The notes under the pieces: model-generated
What the model was told of the DNA's origin: nothing
The model's input: the letters and a program-made list of their open reading frames with translations, nothing else
The model's database searches: none
Translations under genes and position numbers: made by a program
Assembly: GCF_020012125.1 (NCBI RefSeq)
Contig: NZ_JAIFAG010000001.1
Coordinates: 992,001-1,056,000 of the forward strand
DNA: 64,000 nt
Reading direction: 5' to 3'
DNA from: Hymenobacter psoromatis
Lineage (GTDB): Bacteria; Bacteroidota; Bacteroidia; Cytophagales; Hymenobacteraceae
Shown here: in pieces, positions 30,169-39,811 of the stretch
Position numbering within the stretch: position 1 is the stretch's first letter
Layout of the letters: each line of letters starts with the position of its first letter

Positions 30169-31719
30169 ATGAAGCTGACTTATTCTTGCGTGCTTGCCGC
30201 TGCACTTGCGCTGACTCCGCTGCTGGCTCCGGCCCAAACCGTGCAGCTCACCGTGCGGCCCGGCGACCCCAAGCTGCTCATTAGCAAGCATATTCAGGGA
30301 CAGTTTGCCGAGCACTTGGGGCGTTGCATCTACGGCGGCTTTTGGGTTGACCCCAGCCTGGACGTGCCCAAGCAGGGCCGCCTGCGGCTCGACATTGTGC
30401 GGGCGCTCCAGAAGATTCACGTGCCTAACCTGCGCTGGCCGGGCGGCTGCTTTGCCGATACGTACCACTGGCATGATGGGGTAGGGCCGGCCGCCCAGCG
30501 CCCCAAAATGCTGAATCTGTGGTGGGGTAATACGTTGGAAGACAATAGCTTCGGTACCCACGAATTTTTGGAGCTGTGCGGCCTGCTCGGCACCGAGCCC
30601 TACCTGGCCGCCAACGTGGGCAGCGGCACAGTGCAGGAAATGGCGGGCTGGATGGAATACCTCAACTCCGACGAGGACACGCCCCTGGTGCGGGAGCGAC
30701 GCGCCAACGGCCACCCCGCACCCTATAAAGTAAGCTGGTGGGGCATCGGCAACGAGAGCTGGGGCTGCGGCGGCAACATGACGCCCGAATATTACTCCGA
30801 TGTGTACCGGCGCTACGCCACCTTCGCCCACGACTACCCCGGCACTGCGCTCAAGCGCATCGTGAGCGGGGCCAACGCCGACGATGCCCACTGGACCGAA
30901 ACGTGCATGAAAAACATCGGCCCCGGCCGCATGTGGGGCCTCACGCTGCACTACTACACGCTGCCCACTGGCGACTGGAGCCACAAGGGTCCGGCCACGG
31001 GCTTCGACGAGGCGCAGTACTTCAGCACCCTGCGCAACTGCTTGAAAATGGACGCGATAGTGACCAAGCACAGCGCCATTATGGACCAGTACGACAAGGA
31101 GAAGAAGGTGGCGCTGCTCGTGGATGAGTGGGGCGTATGGACCGATGTGGAGCCTGGCACCAACCCCGGCTTTCTGTACCAGCAAAACACGCTGCGCGAC
31201 GCGCTGGTGGCGGGCACTACCCTCAATATTTTCAACAACCACTGCGACCGCGTGCGCGGGGCCAACCTGGCCCAGGCCGTGAACGTGCTGCAAGCCCTCG
31301 TGCTCACCGACAAGGAAAAGATGCTGCTCACGCCCACCTACCACGTCTTCGACCTCTACCAGGTGCACCAGGACGCGGAGTTCCTACCCCTCGAATTCAG
31401 CAGCCCCGACTACGTGCTGAACGGCGAAAAAATCCCGGCCCTCAACGCCTCGGCCTCCAAGGATAAGCAGGGGGTAGTGCACTTGTCGCTCGTCAACCTC
31501 GACCCTCACCAGACCCTGACCCTGGAAACCGCCCTGCCCGGCGTGAGCTGGAAAACGGTGACCGGCCGCGTGCTGACCTCGGCGAAAGTCAACGATTACA
31601 ACTCGTTTGAGAAGCCCGATAACGTTAAGCTGGCCGATTTTAAAGGAGCCAAAAAGCGCGGCGACAAGCTAGCCGTTGCCCTACCCCCCAAGTCGGTGGT
31701 AGTGCTGGAAGTGAGGTAG
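30169..31719 (+). CDS. Alpha-L-arabinofuranosidase, GH51 family
   Basis: A 516-residue secreted glycosidase (signal peptide to APAQT, residue 24). GH51 hallmarks: FAEHLGRCIYGG near residue 47, LRWPGGCFADTYHW, the acid/base Glu196 in IGNESWGCGG, and the nucleophile Glu320 in LLVDEWGVW. A C-terminal beta-sandwich ends with VALPPKSVVVLEV. It would release arabinose from arabinan or arabinoxylan. I chose the ATG at 30169 because it directly starts the signal peptide. The palindrome upstream suggests joint control with the Sus operon. Confidence 0.95.
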   Translation: MKLTYSCVLAAALALTPLLAPAQTVQLTVRPGDPKLLISKHIQGQFAEHLGRCIYGGFWVDPSLDVPKQGRLRLDIVRALQKIHVPNLRWPGGCFADTYHWHDGVGPAAQRPKMLNLWWGNTLEDNSFGTHEFLELCGLLGTEPYLAANVGSGTVQEMAGWMEYLNSDEDTPLVRERRANGHPAPYKVSWWGIGNESWGCGGNMTPEYYSDVYRRYATFAHDYPGTALKRIVSGANADDAHWTETCMKNIGPGRMWGLTLHYYTLPTGDWSHKGPATGFDEAQYFSTLRNCLKMDAIVTKHSAIMDQYDKEKKVALLVDEWGVWTDVEPGTNPGFLYQQNTLRDALVAGTTLNIFNNHCDRVRGANLAQAVNVLQALVLTDKEKMLLTPTYHVFDLYQVHQDAEFLPLEFSSPDYVLNGEKIPALNASASKDKQGVVHLSLVNLDPHQTLTLETALPGVSWKTVTGRVLTSAKVNDYNSFEKPDNVKLADFKGAKKRGDKLAVALPPKSVVVLEVR

Positions 31720-31764
31720 GCGGGAGGGAAATTATGCAGAAGCCGTCTGTCATTGCCTCCCTCA

Positions 31765-33066
31765 CTAGGCTGTTTGCACCACCGCACCCAAATCGGTGAG
31801 CAGCGAGAATAGCCCCACGTAGGTCCGATTGAGGTACACAAAGTGGGCTGAGCCACGGGGTTCGCGCTGCTGGCGCAGGTCGTCGTCCTGCATCAGGTCG
31901 TCGCCGAGTGCGTACAGGCTTTTAAGGTAGGTAGGGTCGCCGAAGTTGAAAACCGGCTCGCGGAAGGGGCGGCCCACCAAGCTCAGCGACTGCGTGAGGG
32001 TACGCAGATACATCTGGCGCAGGGCGGGCGGGTCGGTGGGGCGCAGTACGCCGGCCTCGGTCAGCAGTAGTTCGAGGCGGGCGGGGTCGTCCAGGGTTTC
32101 GGGGGCCAGCAGGCTCAGGAACTGCTGCTGTTCCCGCTCCGGCACGTCCTTCACGCAGCCAAAATCGAGCACGCCCACCGTGCCGCCGTCGGTGAGGCTG
32201 AACAGGAAATTGCCGGGGTGCGGGTCGGCGTGCAGCTGGCGCAGGGTGCGCAGCTGGTACTGGTAAAAATCCCACAGCGCCTGGCCCAGCTGGTTACGCA
32301 CCTCCTGGCTGGGGTTTTGAGCCATAAATTCCTTTAGGTGCTGGCCGGGCAGCCAGTCCATCGTGAGGATGCGCGCGGCCGAGAGGGCGGGGTAGTAGGT
32401 CGGGAATTGCAGGTGCGGCAGGTGGCCGCACTTGGCCGCCACGGACTGGCCACGGCTCAGTTCCAGCTTATAGTCAGTCTCTTCCAGCAGGCGCGCCTCC
32501 ACTTCGGCGATGTAGGGGCGCAGGGTTTCCTCCTTGAGGCCCATGATGCGCAGGGCCACCGGCTTCACCATCGCAATGTCGGAACGAATGCTCGCGCCAA
32601 CCCCTGGGTATTGCACCTTCACGGCCAGCGGCTTCCCCATTTTACGGGCAAAATGCACCTGCCCAATACTGGCTGCCTGCCGCGCCTGCGGGTCAAACTC
32701 ATCAAACACCTCGCCGGGCGAGTGCCCAAACGCGTCGCGGAACGCCTTGACTACCAGCGGCCCCGACAGCGGTGGCGTCTGGTACTGCGCCTGCCGGAAC
32801 TGCTCGGCGTAGGCCGGCGGCAGCAGGTTTTTTTCCATCGCCAGCATCTGGGCCACCTTCAGTACCGAGCCCTTCATCTCGCTCAGCGTGCCGTATAGCT
32901 CCTCCGCGTTGGCCTGGTGCAAGTCGGCGGTGGGCGAGTCGACCCCCACGGCGCGCTTGGCGTAGTACTGCACGTAGTTGGCCCCCACCTTGAAGCCAGT
33001 TTTGGCGAAGCGGGCGGCCCGCGCCACCTTGGATGTCGGCAGTGATTCCTGAGGTTGGTCAGACAT
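31765..33066 (-). CDS. ABC1/UbiB-family atypical kinase
   Basis: A 433-residue protein of the ABC1 (AarF/UbiB) family. It has the N-terminal KVAQMLAMEKNLLPPAYAEQF region (the KxGQ-like segment), LAVKVQYPGV with the catalytic Lys, LHADPHPGNFLF (catalytic loop) and VGVLDFGCVK (metal-binding Asp). Such proteins support quinone or lipid metabolism and have ATPase or kinase activity. A TetR-like gene lies upstream on the same strand, a common pairing in Bacteroidota, separated by an inverted repeat. Confidence 0.92.
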   Translation of the reverse strand: MSDQPQESLPTSKVARAARFAKTGFKVGANYVQYYAKRAVGVDSPTADLHQANAEELYGTLSEMKGSVLKVAQMLAMEKNLLPPAYAEQFRQAQYQTPPLSGPLVVKAFRDAFGHSPGEVFDEFDPQARQAASIGQVHFARKMGKPLAVKVQYPGVGASIRSDIAMVKPVALRIMGLKEETLRPYIAEVEARLLEETDYKLELSRGQSVAAKCGHLPHLQFPTYYPALSAARILTMDWLPGQHLKEFMAQNPSQEVRNQLGQALWDFYQYQLRTLRQLHADPHPGNFLFSLTDGGTVGVLDFGCVKDVPEREQQQFLSLLAPETLDDPARLELLLTEAGVLRPTDPPALRQMYLRTLTQSLSLVGRPFREPVFNFGDPTYLKSLYALGDDLMQDDDLRQQREPRGSAHFVYLNRTYVGLFSLLTDLGAVVQTA

Positions 33067-33095
33067 TTTTTGGAGGTAGTAAAAGCTTGAAAAAC

Positions 33096-33205
33096 AGAAC
33101 GGTCATGCTGAGTTTGTCGAAGCATCTCTACCGCGTAATTAACTCCAGCGTCAGGAATTACTTATGCAGTAGAGATGCTTCGACAAACTCAGTATGACCG
33201 TTCTT
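33096..33205. repeat. Intergenic inverted repeat (family A copy 2)
   Basis: Left arm from AGAACGGTCATGCTGA at 33096; right arm ends at 33205. The arms pair over about 37 bases with one or two mismatches (CAGTATGACC replaces CAGCATGACC). The variable middle is GTTTGTCGAAGCATCTCT. Confidence 0.9.
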
Positions 33206-33229
33206 TACAATTTCTCTATAAAAAGAGGT

Positions 33230-33865
33230 TTACGAATGCTTGTGCAGTAGAAACCGCCCAAAATCGAAGGCCGAATCCAATGTATTCCTACCCACTAAAT
33301 CGAAACTCAGCGTCACGGCTTTTTCCACGGCCGCGTCGGTGCGCTCGAAATTGGTTGACTGGTCGCGCACGAAAAAGAGCAGGATGAATTGTAGTTGACG
33401 CAGAAAAATGCGGCCGTAGCCATCTTCCAGCATGGGCCGGCTGGCTACCTCGCCGGTAGCACGGCCCTCGCGCAGCAAGTCGGCTACGAAGTGCTTGAAT
33501 TCCATCTCAAACTTGTCCAGCACCTTCGGAATTACGGCTGGCCGGAAGCGCTGCGAGCGGCCCAGCGCCAAGATGGCGTAGCTGCGGTTGTTCTTCATGA
33601 TTTCGAGCAGCGTGTAGTAAAAAGCCAGCAGCTTTTCGCGGGCACCGTAGCCTGCCCAGGTCGGCTCCTGGCTGGCCTGGCTCAGCGCGTTGCGGCCAAA
33701 ATCGGCCCATATTTCGCGGTCCATTGCCACGAAGGAGGCGAAGTGGCGGTAAAATTCGGCCTCCGAAATGCCTTGCGCATCGGCGAAGACAAAAACGGTT
33801 TTGGGCGCGTGGCCTTGGCGGCGCAGATAGTCGAGGTAGGCGGCTTTGAGGTCGGATGCTTCCAT
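33230..33865 (-). CDS. TetR-like transcriptional regulator
   Basis: A 211-residue protein. The N-terminal helix-turn-helix region includes GISEAEFYRHFASF (about residues 31-44), which matches the TetR recognition-helix pattern. The C-terminal region is all-helical, as in TetR ligand-binding domains. The ATG at 33865 starts the conventional N-terminus; extension to 33973 is not supported. It lies upstream of the ABC1 kinase gene on the same strand and probably controls it. The effector is unknown. Confidence 0.82.
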   Translation of the reverse strand: MEASDLKAAYLDYLRRQGHAPKTVFVFADAQGISEAEFYRHFASFVAMDREIWADFGRNALSQASQEPTWAGYGAREKLLAFYYTLLEIMKNNRSYAILALGRSQRFRPAVIPKVLDKFEMEFKHFVADLLREGRATGEVASRPMLEDGYGRIFLRQLQFILLFFVRDQSTNFERTDAAVEKAVTLSFDLVGRNTLDSAFDFGRFLLHKHS

Positions 33866-33992
33866 GCGGGTATAACCGTCGCGGGGCGGGCGTGGTTCGG
33901 CATTTTCGCTATTCGATGCACGTAATACTGTTTGGCTTTGAGCCAAGCATTTGCTGCGTAGTCGCCACAGCAAATTTGAGCGTGGAAGTTTG

Positions 33993-34520
33993 TTAAGTCA
34001 ATTGGCTTTGCAAGAATTCCGTTAGGCCCTGGCCTTGCCATTCACCATCAAATTTTTGACCATTCAGGAAGAACGAAGGAGTACCATTGACCCCACTCCG
34101 CACCCCGCTCTCAAAATCGCTTTCTACCTTGCCAGCCATAGTCGGGTTCTGCATATCCTGAGTAAACTTCTCTATATCAAGCCCTAGCTGCCGGGCGAAA
34201 CCAATAAGGTGCTGTTCATCGAGCTGGTTTTGATGCTCATATAGCGCGTCGTGCATCTCCCAGAATTTGTGTTGCTTGGCTGCTGCCTCGGCCGCCAGCG
34301 CGGCTTGCTGCGCGTGAGGATGCACTTCAGTAAGCGGAAAATTGCGAAATACAAATTCCAGTTTGTTGCCCAGGGCCTGCTGAGCGGCCCGCACGGCCGG
34401 ATAAGCTTGGCCGCAATAGCTGCACTGGTAGTCGCCATACTCCACCAACTGAAGGGGAGCTTTGGCCGGACCCTGGCGGTGGTCCTGGTCGCCGATAGCA
34501 GGTTGCAAGTGTGCGCTCAT
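33993..34520 (-). CDS. Cytoplasmic DsbA-like thioredoxin-fold protein
   Basis: A 175-residue DsbA-family protein with the active-site CSYC in VEYGDYQCSYCG (residues about 27-38) and a C-terminal GVNGTPSFFLNG with the cis-Pro. It has no signal peptide, so unlike classical DsbA it should act in the cytoplasm, perhaps as a disulfide reductase or isomerase. The peroxiredoxin gene lies 79 bases upstream on the same strand, which suggests shared oxidative-stress function. Confidence 0.92.
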   Translation of the reverse strand: MSAHLQPAIGDQDHRQGPAKAPLQLVEYGDYQCSYCGQAYPAVRAAQQALGNKLEFVFRNFPLTEVHPHAQQAALAAEAAAKQHKFWEMHDALYEHQNQLDEQHLIGFARQLGLDIEKFTQDMQNPTMAGKVESDFESGVRSGVNGTPSFFLNGQKFDGEWQGQGLTEFLQSQLT

Positions 34521-34599
34521 AACTGAAAATTATTAACGAAGAAATTCTTAACTCACAACTGGCCAGATTCTCAGAGCCCGGCACGGCGTATTTGAATCG

Positions 34600-35058
34600 C
34601 TACGCATCCAGCTTTTCGAGTGCTTCCAGAATACCGTCCGCACCTGGGTTCACCTCGTTGGGCGACAGGTAACTCCACCGGATAATTCCCTGCTCATTGA
34701 GCACGAATAAAGCCCGCTTGGCAACCCCAGTCTGCTCATCATAAGCGTCGTATTGGCGGGCTACCGCGCCTTTGGGCTCAAAATCGGCTAATAATGGAAA
34801 ATGTAGCTTCCGGTTGTCGCTGAAAGCTTTGTGGCACCATAGGCTATCTACCGACAAGCCCAGCAACTGCGCGTTGTGCCGGTCAAATAGCTTCAGCGTT
34901 TGGTTGTAGAGCGCCATTTGGTCGCTGCACACGGGGCTCCAGTCGGCGGGATAAAAAGCCAGAATGACTTTTTTGCCTTGCAGTTCACGCAGCTTCAGGG
35001 TCTGGTTGGGGCCAGCACTCAGCTCAAAATCGGGGGCTTGGGTACCAACGGCTAACAT
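34600..35058 (-). CDS. Peroxiredoxin (AhpC/TSA family)
   Basis: A 152-residue thiol peroxidase. The peroxidatic Cys lies in YPADWSPVCSDQM, which matches the Prx pattern P-x3-[TS]-x2-C. A second Cys occurs in SLWCHKAF and could resolve the disulfide. VGTQAPDFEL is the usual N-terminus. It reduces peroxides with thioredoxin-like donors; the DsbA-like protein downstream could be a partner, by inference. It lies between that gene and a photolyase gene. Confidence 0.93.
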   Translation of the reverse strand: MLAVGTQAPDFELSAGPNQTLKLRELQGKKVILAFYPADWSPVCSDQMALYNQTLKLFDRHNAQLLGLSVDSLWCHKAFSDNRKLHFPLLADFEPKGAVARQYDAYDEQTGVAKRALFVLNEQGIIRWSYLSPNEVNPGADGILEALEKLDA

Positions 35059-35139
35059 GATGGAAAAGGAGATAAAGAGGTAAGCTACCAGAGCTTACGC
35101 GGGCCAGCTTAAAATGACTATTGCGCGAGCGGACCGGCG

Positions 35140-36450
35140 CTACTTCCTACCCTTCCGAATCAGGTCCAACGCCCGCTCGCGGCCAAACCTGTGGTCCACG
35201 ATGGGAGCGGGGTAGGCGTCGGTGCCGAACTCGGGCAGCCATTGCTTGGCGTAGGCGAATTCGGGGTCGTACTGCTTCTGCTGGCTGTCGGGGCTGTATA
35301 TCCGAAACCAGGGCGCGGCCACCGCGCCGGTGCCGGCCATCCACTGCCAGTTGCCGATGTTGTTGCTCATGTCGTAGTCGATGAGCTTCTCGGAAAAGTA
35401 GTGTTCGCCCACCGTCCAGTCCATGAACAACTGCTTCACGAAAAAGCCCGCCGCTGCAATGCGCGCCCGGTTGTGCATGTAGCCGGTTTCATTGAGTTGC
35501 CGCATGCCGGCATCCACGAGGGGGTAGCCGGTGCGGCCCTCGCACCAGGCGCGGTACTGCTCCGGGTCGTCGCGGTAGGGTAGGTGGCGCATCTTAGGGT
35601 CGTAGGCTTCGGTGGCGGTATTGGGAAAGTGCCACAGCAGCATCATAAAGAAATCCCGCCAAATCATCTCGTTCAGCAGCTTCTCGTTCAGCTCCTCAGC
35701 CTGCGCCATGAGCTGGCGAATGCTGAGCGTACCAAAGCGTAAATGCACCGAGCGGTGGGTAGTGCCGCGGTTATTGGCCGGGAAGTCGCGCTTTTCAGCG
35801 TAGCTCTTCACCACCGGCACATCGGGCAGGCGCACGGGCGGCGTAGGTTGCTCGTGCCGCCCAAAGCCCATGCTAGCCAGGGTAGGGCGGCTGGCATCGC
35901 CACTTTTGGGCCGGGCTAGATTCTCCTTTTTAAGCAGGTCTTTCGACGGGTGCGGCGCGAAGCTATTGGGCTTCAGCTGTGCTTTCCAGGTTTTAGAATA
36001 CGCCCCGAAAACCTTGTGTGGCTTGCCATTCTTGGTCATCACCTCGTCTTTGGCAAAAATCACCTGGTCCTTGAAGGTATTGAGCGTCACTTTTTCCTTT
36101 TCCAGCAATTGCGCGATGGCTTGGTCGCGCTCGGTGGCGTAGGGCTCGTAGTCCTCGTTGGTATACACGGCGGCCACGTCGTAGTCCTTCAGCAGCTGCC
36201 GGAACACGTCGGGGGTGCGCCCGTAGCGGGCCAGCAGGCCGCCACCCACCTCGTGGGCCTCATGGGCCAGCCGCTCCACCTGGTCGAAAATAAAGGTGAG
36301 CCGAGCATCATTTTTTGGTAATTTTTCCAGAATGGTCTGGTCGTAAATGAACAGCGGCAGCACCGGGTGCCCGCTTTGCAACGCCGCCGCCAGCCCCGCG
36401 TTGTCCTGAAAGCGCAGGTCGCGCCGGTGCCAGAAGATGGTGATTTTCAT
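35140..36450 (-). CDS. phr: Deoxyribodipyrimidine photolyase
   Basis: A 436-residue cryptochrome/photolyase family enzyme that repairs UV-induced pyrimidine dimers using light and FAD. The N-terminal antenna domain has FWHRRDLRFQDNAGL, and the FAD-binding domain has GYPLVDAGMRQLNETGYMHN and DYDMSNNIGNWQWMAGTG near residues 375-392. It fits CPD class I enzymes in length and motifs. Pigmented, UV-resistant Hymenobacter species usually carry such genes. Confidence 0.95.
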   Translation of the reverse strand: MKITIFWHRRDLRFQDNAGLAAALQSGHPVLPLFIYDQTILEKLPKNDARLTFIFDQVERLAHEAHEVGGGLLARYGRTPDVFRQLLKDYDVAAVYTNEDYEPYATERDQAIAQLLEKEKVTLNTFKDQVIFAKDEVMTKNGKPHKVFGAYSKTWKAQLKPNSFAPHPSKDLLKKENLARPKSGDASRPTLASMGFGRHEQPTPPVRLPDVPVVKSYAEKRDFPANNRGTTHRSVHLRFGTLSIRQLMAQAEELNEKLLNEMIWRDFFMMLLWHFPNTATEAYDPKMRHLPYRDDPEQYRAWCEGRTGYPLVDAGMRQLNETGYMHNRARIAAAGFFVKQLFMDWTVGEHYFSEKLIDYDMSNNIGNWQWMAGTGAVAAPWFRIYSPDSQQKQYDPEFAYAKQWLPEFGTDAYPAPIVDHRFGRERALDLIRKGRK

Positions 36451-36467
36451 GTTTTGAGTTGCTTAAA

Positions 36468-36568
36468 AGGACGGTCATGCTGAGCTTGTTGAAACATCTC
36501 TACCGCTCCATTGGACGAACCCGAACGGCGCGGTAGAGATGCTTCGGCAAGCTCAGCATGACCATCCT
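36468..36568. repeat. Intergenic inverted repeat (family A copy 3)
   Basis: Arms at 36468-36506 and 36530-36568 carry GGACGGTCATGCTGAGC and ACATCTCTACCGC, inverted with a few mismatches. It lies between the SDR gene and the photolyase gene, both on the minus strand. Confidence 0.9.
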
Positions 36569-36585
36569 CTATATTATTTACTAAA

Positions 36586-37302
36586 CTACTTCAACTTACC
36601 CATGCCGCCGTCCACGGCCAAGACCTGGCCGGTAATAAACGTGGTCTGGTCGGAGAGCAGGAAAGCAGCCATATTAGCTAGGTCGGTAGGCTGGCCCACG
36701 CGCTGCAAAGGGTGGCGCTTGGCCCCGGCCTCGGCTTTTTCGGGCGTGTTGAGCAGGGCTGCGGCCAGCGGCGTATCGGTGAGGCTGGGCGCCAGGCAGT
36801 TGACGCGCAAGCCGCTGGCAGCGTACTCGGCGGCCAGGGCACGGGTCAGGCCCTCCAGGGCCGCTTTGGCGGTGGCAATGCTAGTGTGGAAGCTCATGCC
36901 CACTGCCGCCGCTACCGTGCTGAACAGCACCACGCTACCCCCGCCCTCGGCCTTCTTGAGGCGCTTAACGCAAGCTTGCAGCACCCGCACTGCGCCGAGC
37001 ACGTTCAACTCAAAATCGGCCTGAAAATCCTCGACCGGTACCCGCTCGAAGGGCCGCAGCTTGATGGAGCCGGGGCAGTATACCAGGCCGTGCAGCACCT
37101 CGGGCAGCCCATCCAGGGCCGTGCCCACGGGCTGCGTCGCATCGTAGGTAAAGTGGGTGGGCGAGAGGGCCGCCAGCTCGGCCGGCAGGTGGCGCGAGGC
37201 GGTGTAAAGCGTGGCCCCGTCGACGTGCAGCAGCTGAGCCGTAGCCAGCCCGATACCCGACGAAGCGCCGACCACCAGGATATTCTTACCAGTAAAATTC
37301 AT
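36586..37302 (-). CDS. SDR family oxidoreductase
   Basis: A 238-residue short-chain dehydrogenase/reductase with VVGASSGIG near the N-terminus and the C-terminal FITGQVLAVDGGMG typical of FabG-like enzymes. The usual catalytic Tyr-x-x-x-Lys is not obvious: the expected region reads SFHTSIATAKAALEG, with Ser or His where Tyr is usual, while Lys is kept. Activity could therefore be altered. The substrate is unknown. It lies upstream of an inverted repeat and the photolyase gene is downstream. Confidence 0.9.
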   Translation of the reverse strand: MNFTGKNILVVGASSGIGLATAQLLHVDGATLYTASRHLPAELAALSPTHFTYDATQPVGTALDGLPEVLHGLVYCPGSIKLRPFERVPVEDFQADFELNVLGAVRVLQACVKRLKKAEGGGSVVLFSTVAAAVGMSFHTSIATAKAALEGLTRALAAEYAASGLRVNCLAPSLTDTPLAAALLNTPEKAEAGAKRHPLQRVGQPTDLANMAAFLLSDQTTFITGQVLAVDGGMGKLK

Positions 37303-37394
37303 TGCGAAGTGCGAGCAAGGATGGAGCCTTGCTAACTACCGGCCGCAAGCAAGGTTTTATTAAACCGTGAAAGGCTTCGCGACCCGCAGCTGTT

Positions 37395-38315
37395 TCACTC
37401 CGCTAACATCTCGGCCGGTATTGGCGCGGGCCGCGTCTTCTTGCTTACCAACCACACCCCCAGGAAGATAAGTACTGCCTGCCCGGCTTTGCTCCAGCTG
37501 AGATGGTCCTTGCCCAGGGCCACGGCGATGAGCACGGCCAGCACCGGCTGCAAATAAATATACACGCCCAGCAAGGCCGGCGAGGCGTATTTCAAAGCCC
37601 AATTATTTAATAAGTAAGCAATAATGGTGAGAAAAACTACCATGTAGCCCACTTCCAACCAAATTTTCAGCGGGAAGCTGGCGTAATTGGTGTGCCAGGC
37701 CTCGCGCCAGCCGAAAGGCACTGCGATGATGGCTCCCACTAGAAACACCCGCGCCAAGACCGTGAAGGCGTGATACTTGCGCATCAGCGGCTGCACCATG
37801 ACCAGGTACAGGCCAAATACGGTGGCATTGGCCAGAATAAAGATATTGCCCAGCGTGGCGTGCGGATACACGGCCGCCCGCGCGTCGCGGCTCAGAATGA
37901 GCGTGGCCGCCCCCGCCGCGCCTACCCCAATGCCCAGCACCCGCGGCAACGTAATACGCTCGTGCAGCAGCACGGCCGAGGCGATGACGACCACGATGGG
38001 CGCAATGGTTTGTAGCAGCGAGGCGCTGATGGGCGACGTATAATTCAGCCCCGCAAAAAACAGTAGCTGGTTGGTCCCAATGCCGAAAATGCCGCAGAGA
38101 ATAGACCGCCGGTTATCGGCCCAGCCGGTAATTTTTTCGTGCGGGGCCACGAAATATTTGACGAGCGCAAAAAACGTGGAAGCTCCCAGCACGCGCAGCG
38201 TTACGATGCCGAACGGGGTCATAAAATGCGGCATCACGTCCTTGGCTAAGGAATAATTGGCCGCGTAGATGAGGGCAACGAGAAAAAGGGCCGCGTGAAC
38301 GCGCTGGGAAGACAT
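37395..38315 (-). CDS. EamA/DMT family transporter
   Basis: A 306-residue inner-membrane protein with about ten hydrophobic segments arranged as two EamA repeats, each with the usual small-residue and Pro-rich helices (for example ISASLLQTIAPIVVVIASAV and LLGVYIYLQPVLAVLIAVAL). Members export metabolites such as amino acids or nucleosides. The substrate is not predictable. It starts at an ATG, divergent from rarA. Confidence 0.92.
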   Translation of the reverse strand: MSSQRVHAALFLVALIYAANYSLAKDVMPHFMTPFGIVTLRVLGASTFFALVKYFVAPHEKITGWADNRRSILCGIFGIGTNQLLFFAGLNYTSPISASLLQTIAPIVVVIASAVLLHERITLPRVLGIGVGAAGAATLILSRDARAAVYPHATLGNIFILANATVFGLYLVMVQPLMRKYHAFTVLARVFLVGAIIAVPFGWREAWHTNYASFPLKIWLEVGYMVVFLTIIAYLLNNWALKYASPALLGVYIYLQPVLAVLIAVALGKDHLSWSKAGQAVLIFLGVWLVSKKTRPAPIPAEMLAE

Positions 38316-38482
38316 TTTTCGTTTTTTGTTGGTTGTTTTTCGTTAGCCGACCTCGGTCTGACAGCTGAGGCCAGGTGAGCAGTTTCTGCCATTGCGCCAG
38401 CCGAGCAAAGCGGGCGCTACCCACGATTGTTCAGCCAGCAACGACAGACGAATAACGAGTAACAAAAACGAATAATAAAAAA

Positions 38483-39778
38483 ATGCCTTCCCTCTTCGAT
38501 ATCCCTACCCCCCCGCCGCTGGCCGAGCGCCGCCGCCCGCGCCGGCTGCAAGATTACGCCGGCCAGACGCATTTGCTGGGCGAAAGCGGCGTGCTGAGTC
38601 GCTACCTGGCCGCCGGCCGCCTACCCTCCCTTATTTTGTGGGGGCCGCCGGGCGTGGGCAAAACCACCCTGGCCCTGCTGCTGGCTGAGGAGCTAAAGCG
38701 GCCGTTTACTATGCTCTCGGCCATCAGCGCGGGGGTGAAAGACGTGCGTGAAGTAATTGAGCGAGCGCGCAAGCAGTCCGGCACAGTGCTCTTTATTGAT
38801 GAGATTCACCGCTTTAGCAAAGCCCAGCAGGATGCCCTGCTCGGAGCCGTGGAGCAGGGGGTAGTCACCCTCATCGGGGCCACCACCGAAAACCCGTCGT
38901 TCGAGGTAATTCCGGCCTTGCTCTCGCGCTGTCAGGTGTACACGCTGGAGGCATTGCCGGCCGATACGCTGCGCGATATCGTGCGCCGGGCGCTGGCCGA
39001 GGACGAGCTGCTGCGCGTAATTCCGGTGGACGTGGTGGAAGACCACGCCCTGCTGGCCCTCAGCGGCGGCGATGCCCGCAAGCTGCTGGGCCTGCTGGAG
39101 CTGGTGGTGCAAAGCACCCCACCCGACCCCGCCACCGGCCGCGTGCGCCTCAGCGACGAGGCCGTGCAGCGCACCGCCCAGCGTCCCCTGGCGCGCTACG
39201 ACAAGGGCGGCGAGATGCACTACGACGTGATTTCGGCCTTCATCAAGAGCATCCGCGGCTCCGACCCCAACGCCGCGCTCTACTACCTGGCCGTGATGCT
39301 CGAAGGCGGCGAAGACATCAAGTTCATCGCCCGCCGCCTGCTCATTCTCTCCTCCGAAGACATCGGCAATGCCAACCCCAACGCCCTGCTGCTGGCCCAA
39401 AGCTGCTTCCAGGCCTGTACCGTTATCGGCCTGCCGGAGTCGGATTTAGTTCTTTCTCAAACGGTTATTTATCTCGCTACTTCGCCCAAGAGCAACGCCG
39501 CCTACACCGCCATTCGGGCGGCTCAGGCCCAGGTGCGCGCCCAGGGCGTGCACCCCGTGCCGGTGCCTCTGCGCAACGCCCCTACCAAGCTGCTCCAGGA
39601 GCTAGGTTACGGCCAAGCGTATCAGTACTCGCACAACGGGGTAGGGAATTTTGAAAGCCAGGAATTTATGCCCGACGCGCTCAGCGGCACCCGTTTTTAC
39701 GAGCCGGGCGATAATGCGGCGGAAATTAAAATCCGCGAGCGGCTGCGCGAGTGGTGGCAGGAGAAATACGGGTATTGA
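38483..39778 (+). CDS. rarA: Replication-associated recombination protein A
   Basis: A 431-residue AAA+ ATPase (RarA/MgsA, related to clamp loaders) that acts at stalled replication forks. Walker A is GPPGVGKTT (about residues 54-62), Walker [10 protein letters not shown], sensor [10 protein letters not shown], and the C-terminal tetramerisation region contains [17 protein letters not shown]. Length and motifs match the family fully. Its stop lies only 34 bases from the end of a decayed antitoxin gene on the opposite strand. Confidence 0.96.
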   Translation: MPSLFDIPTPPPLAERRRPRRLQDYAGQTHLLGESGVLSRYLAAGRLPSLILWGPPGVGKTTLALLLAEELKRPFTMLSAISAGVKDVREVIERARKQSGTVLFIDEIHRFSKAQQDALLGAVEQGVVTLIGATTENPSFEVIPALLSRCQVYTLEALPADTLRDIVRRALAEDELLRVIPVDVVEDHALLALSGGDARKLLGLLELVVQSTPPDPATGRVRLSDEAVQRTAQRPLARYDKGGEMHYDVISAFIKSIRGSDPNAALYYLAVMLEGGEDIKFIARRLLILSSEDIGNANPNALLLAQSCFQACTVIGLPESDLVLSQTVIYLATSPKSNAAYTAIRAAQAQVRAQGVHPVPVPLRNAPTKLLQELGYGQAYQYSHNGVGNFESQEFMPDALSGTRFYEPGDNAAEIKIRERLREWWQEKYGY

Positions 39779-39811
39779 GCGCAGATTTTGGCGGTGTGCG
39801 TCAAATAGAAA

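Noticed and set aside
29872..31368. A 498-codon open frame on the minus strand opposite the GH29 and GH51 genes
   Set aside because: It is antisense to two genes with clear catalytic motifs, lacks any family pattern, and has the His/Ala/Gly-rich composition typical of GC-rich shadow frames.
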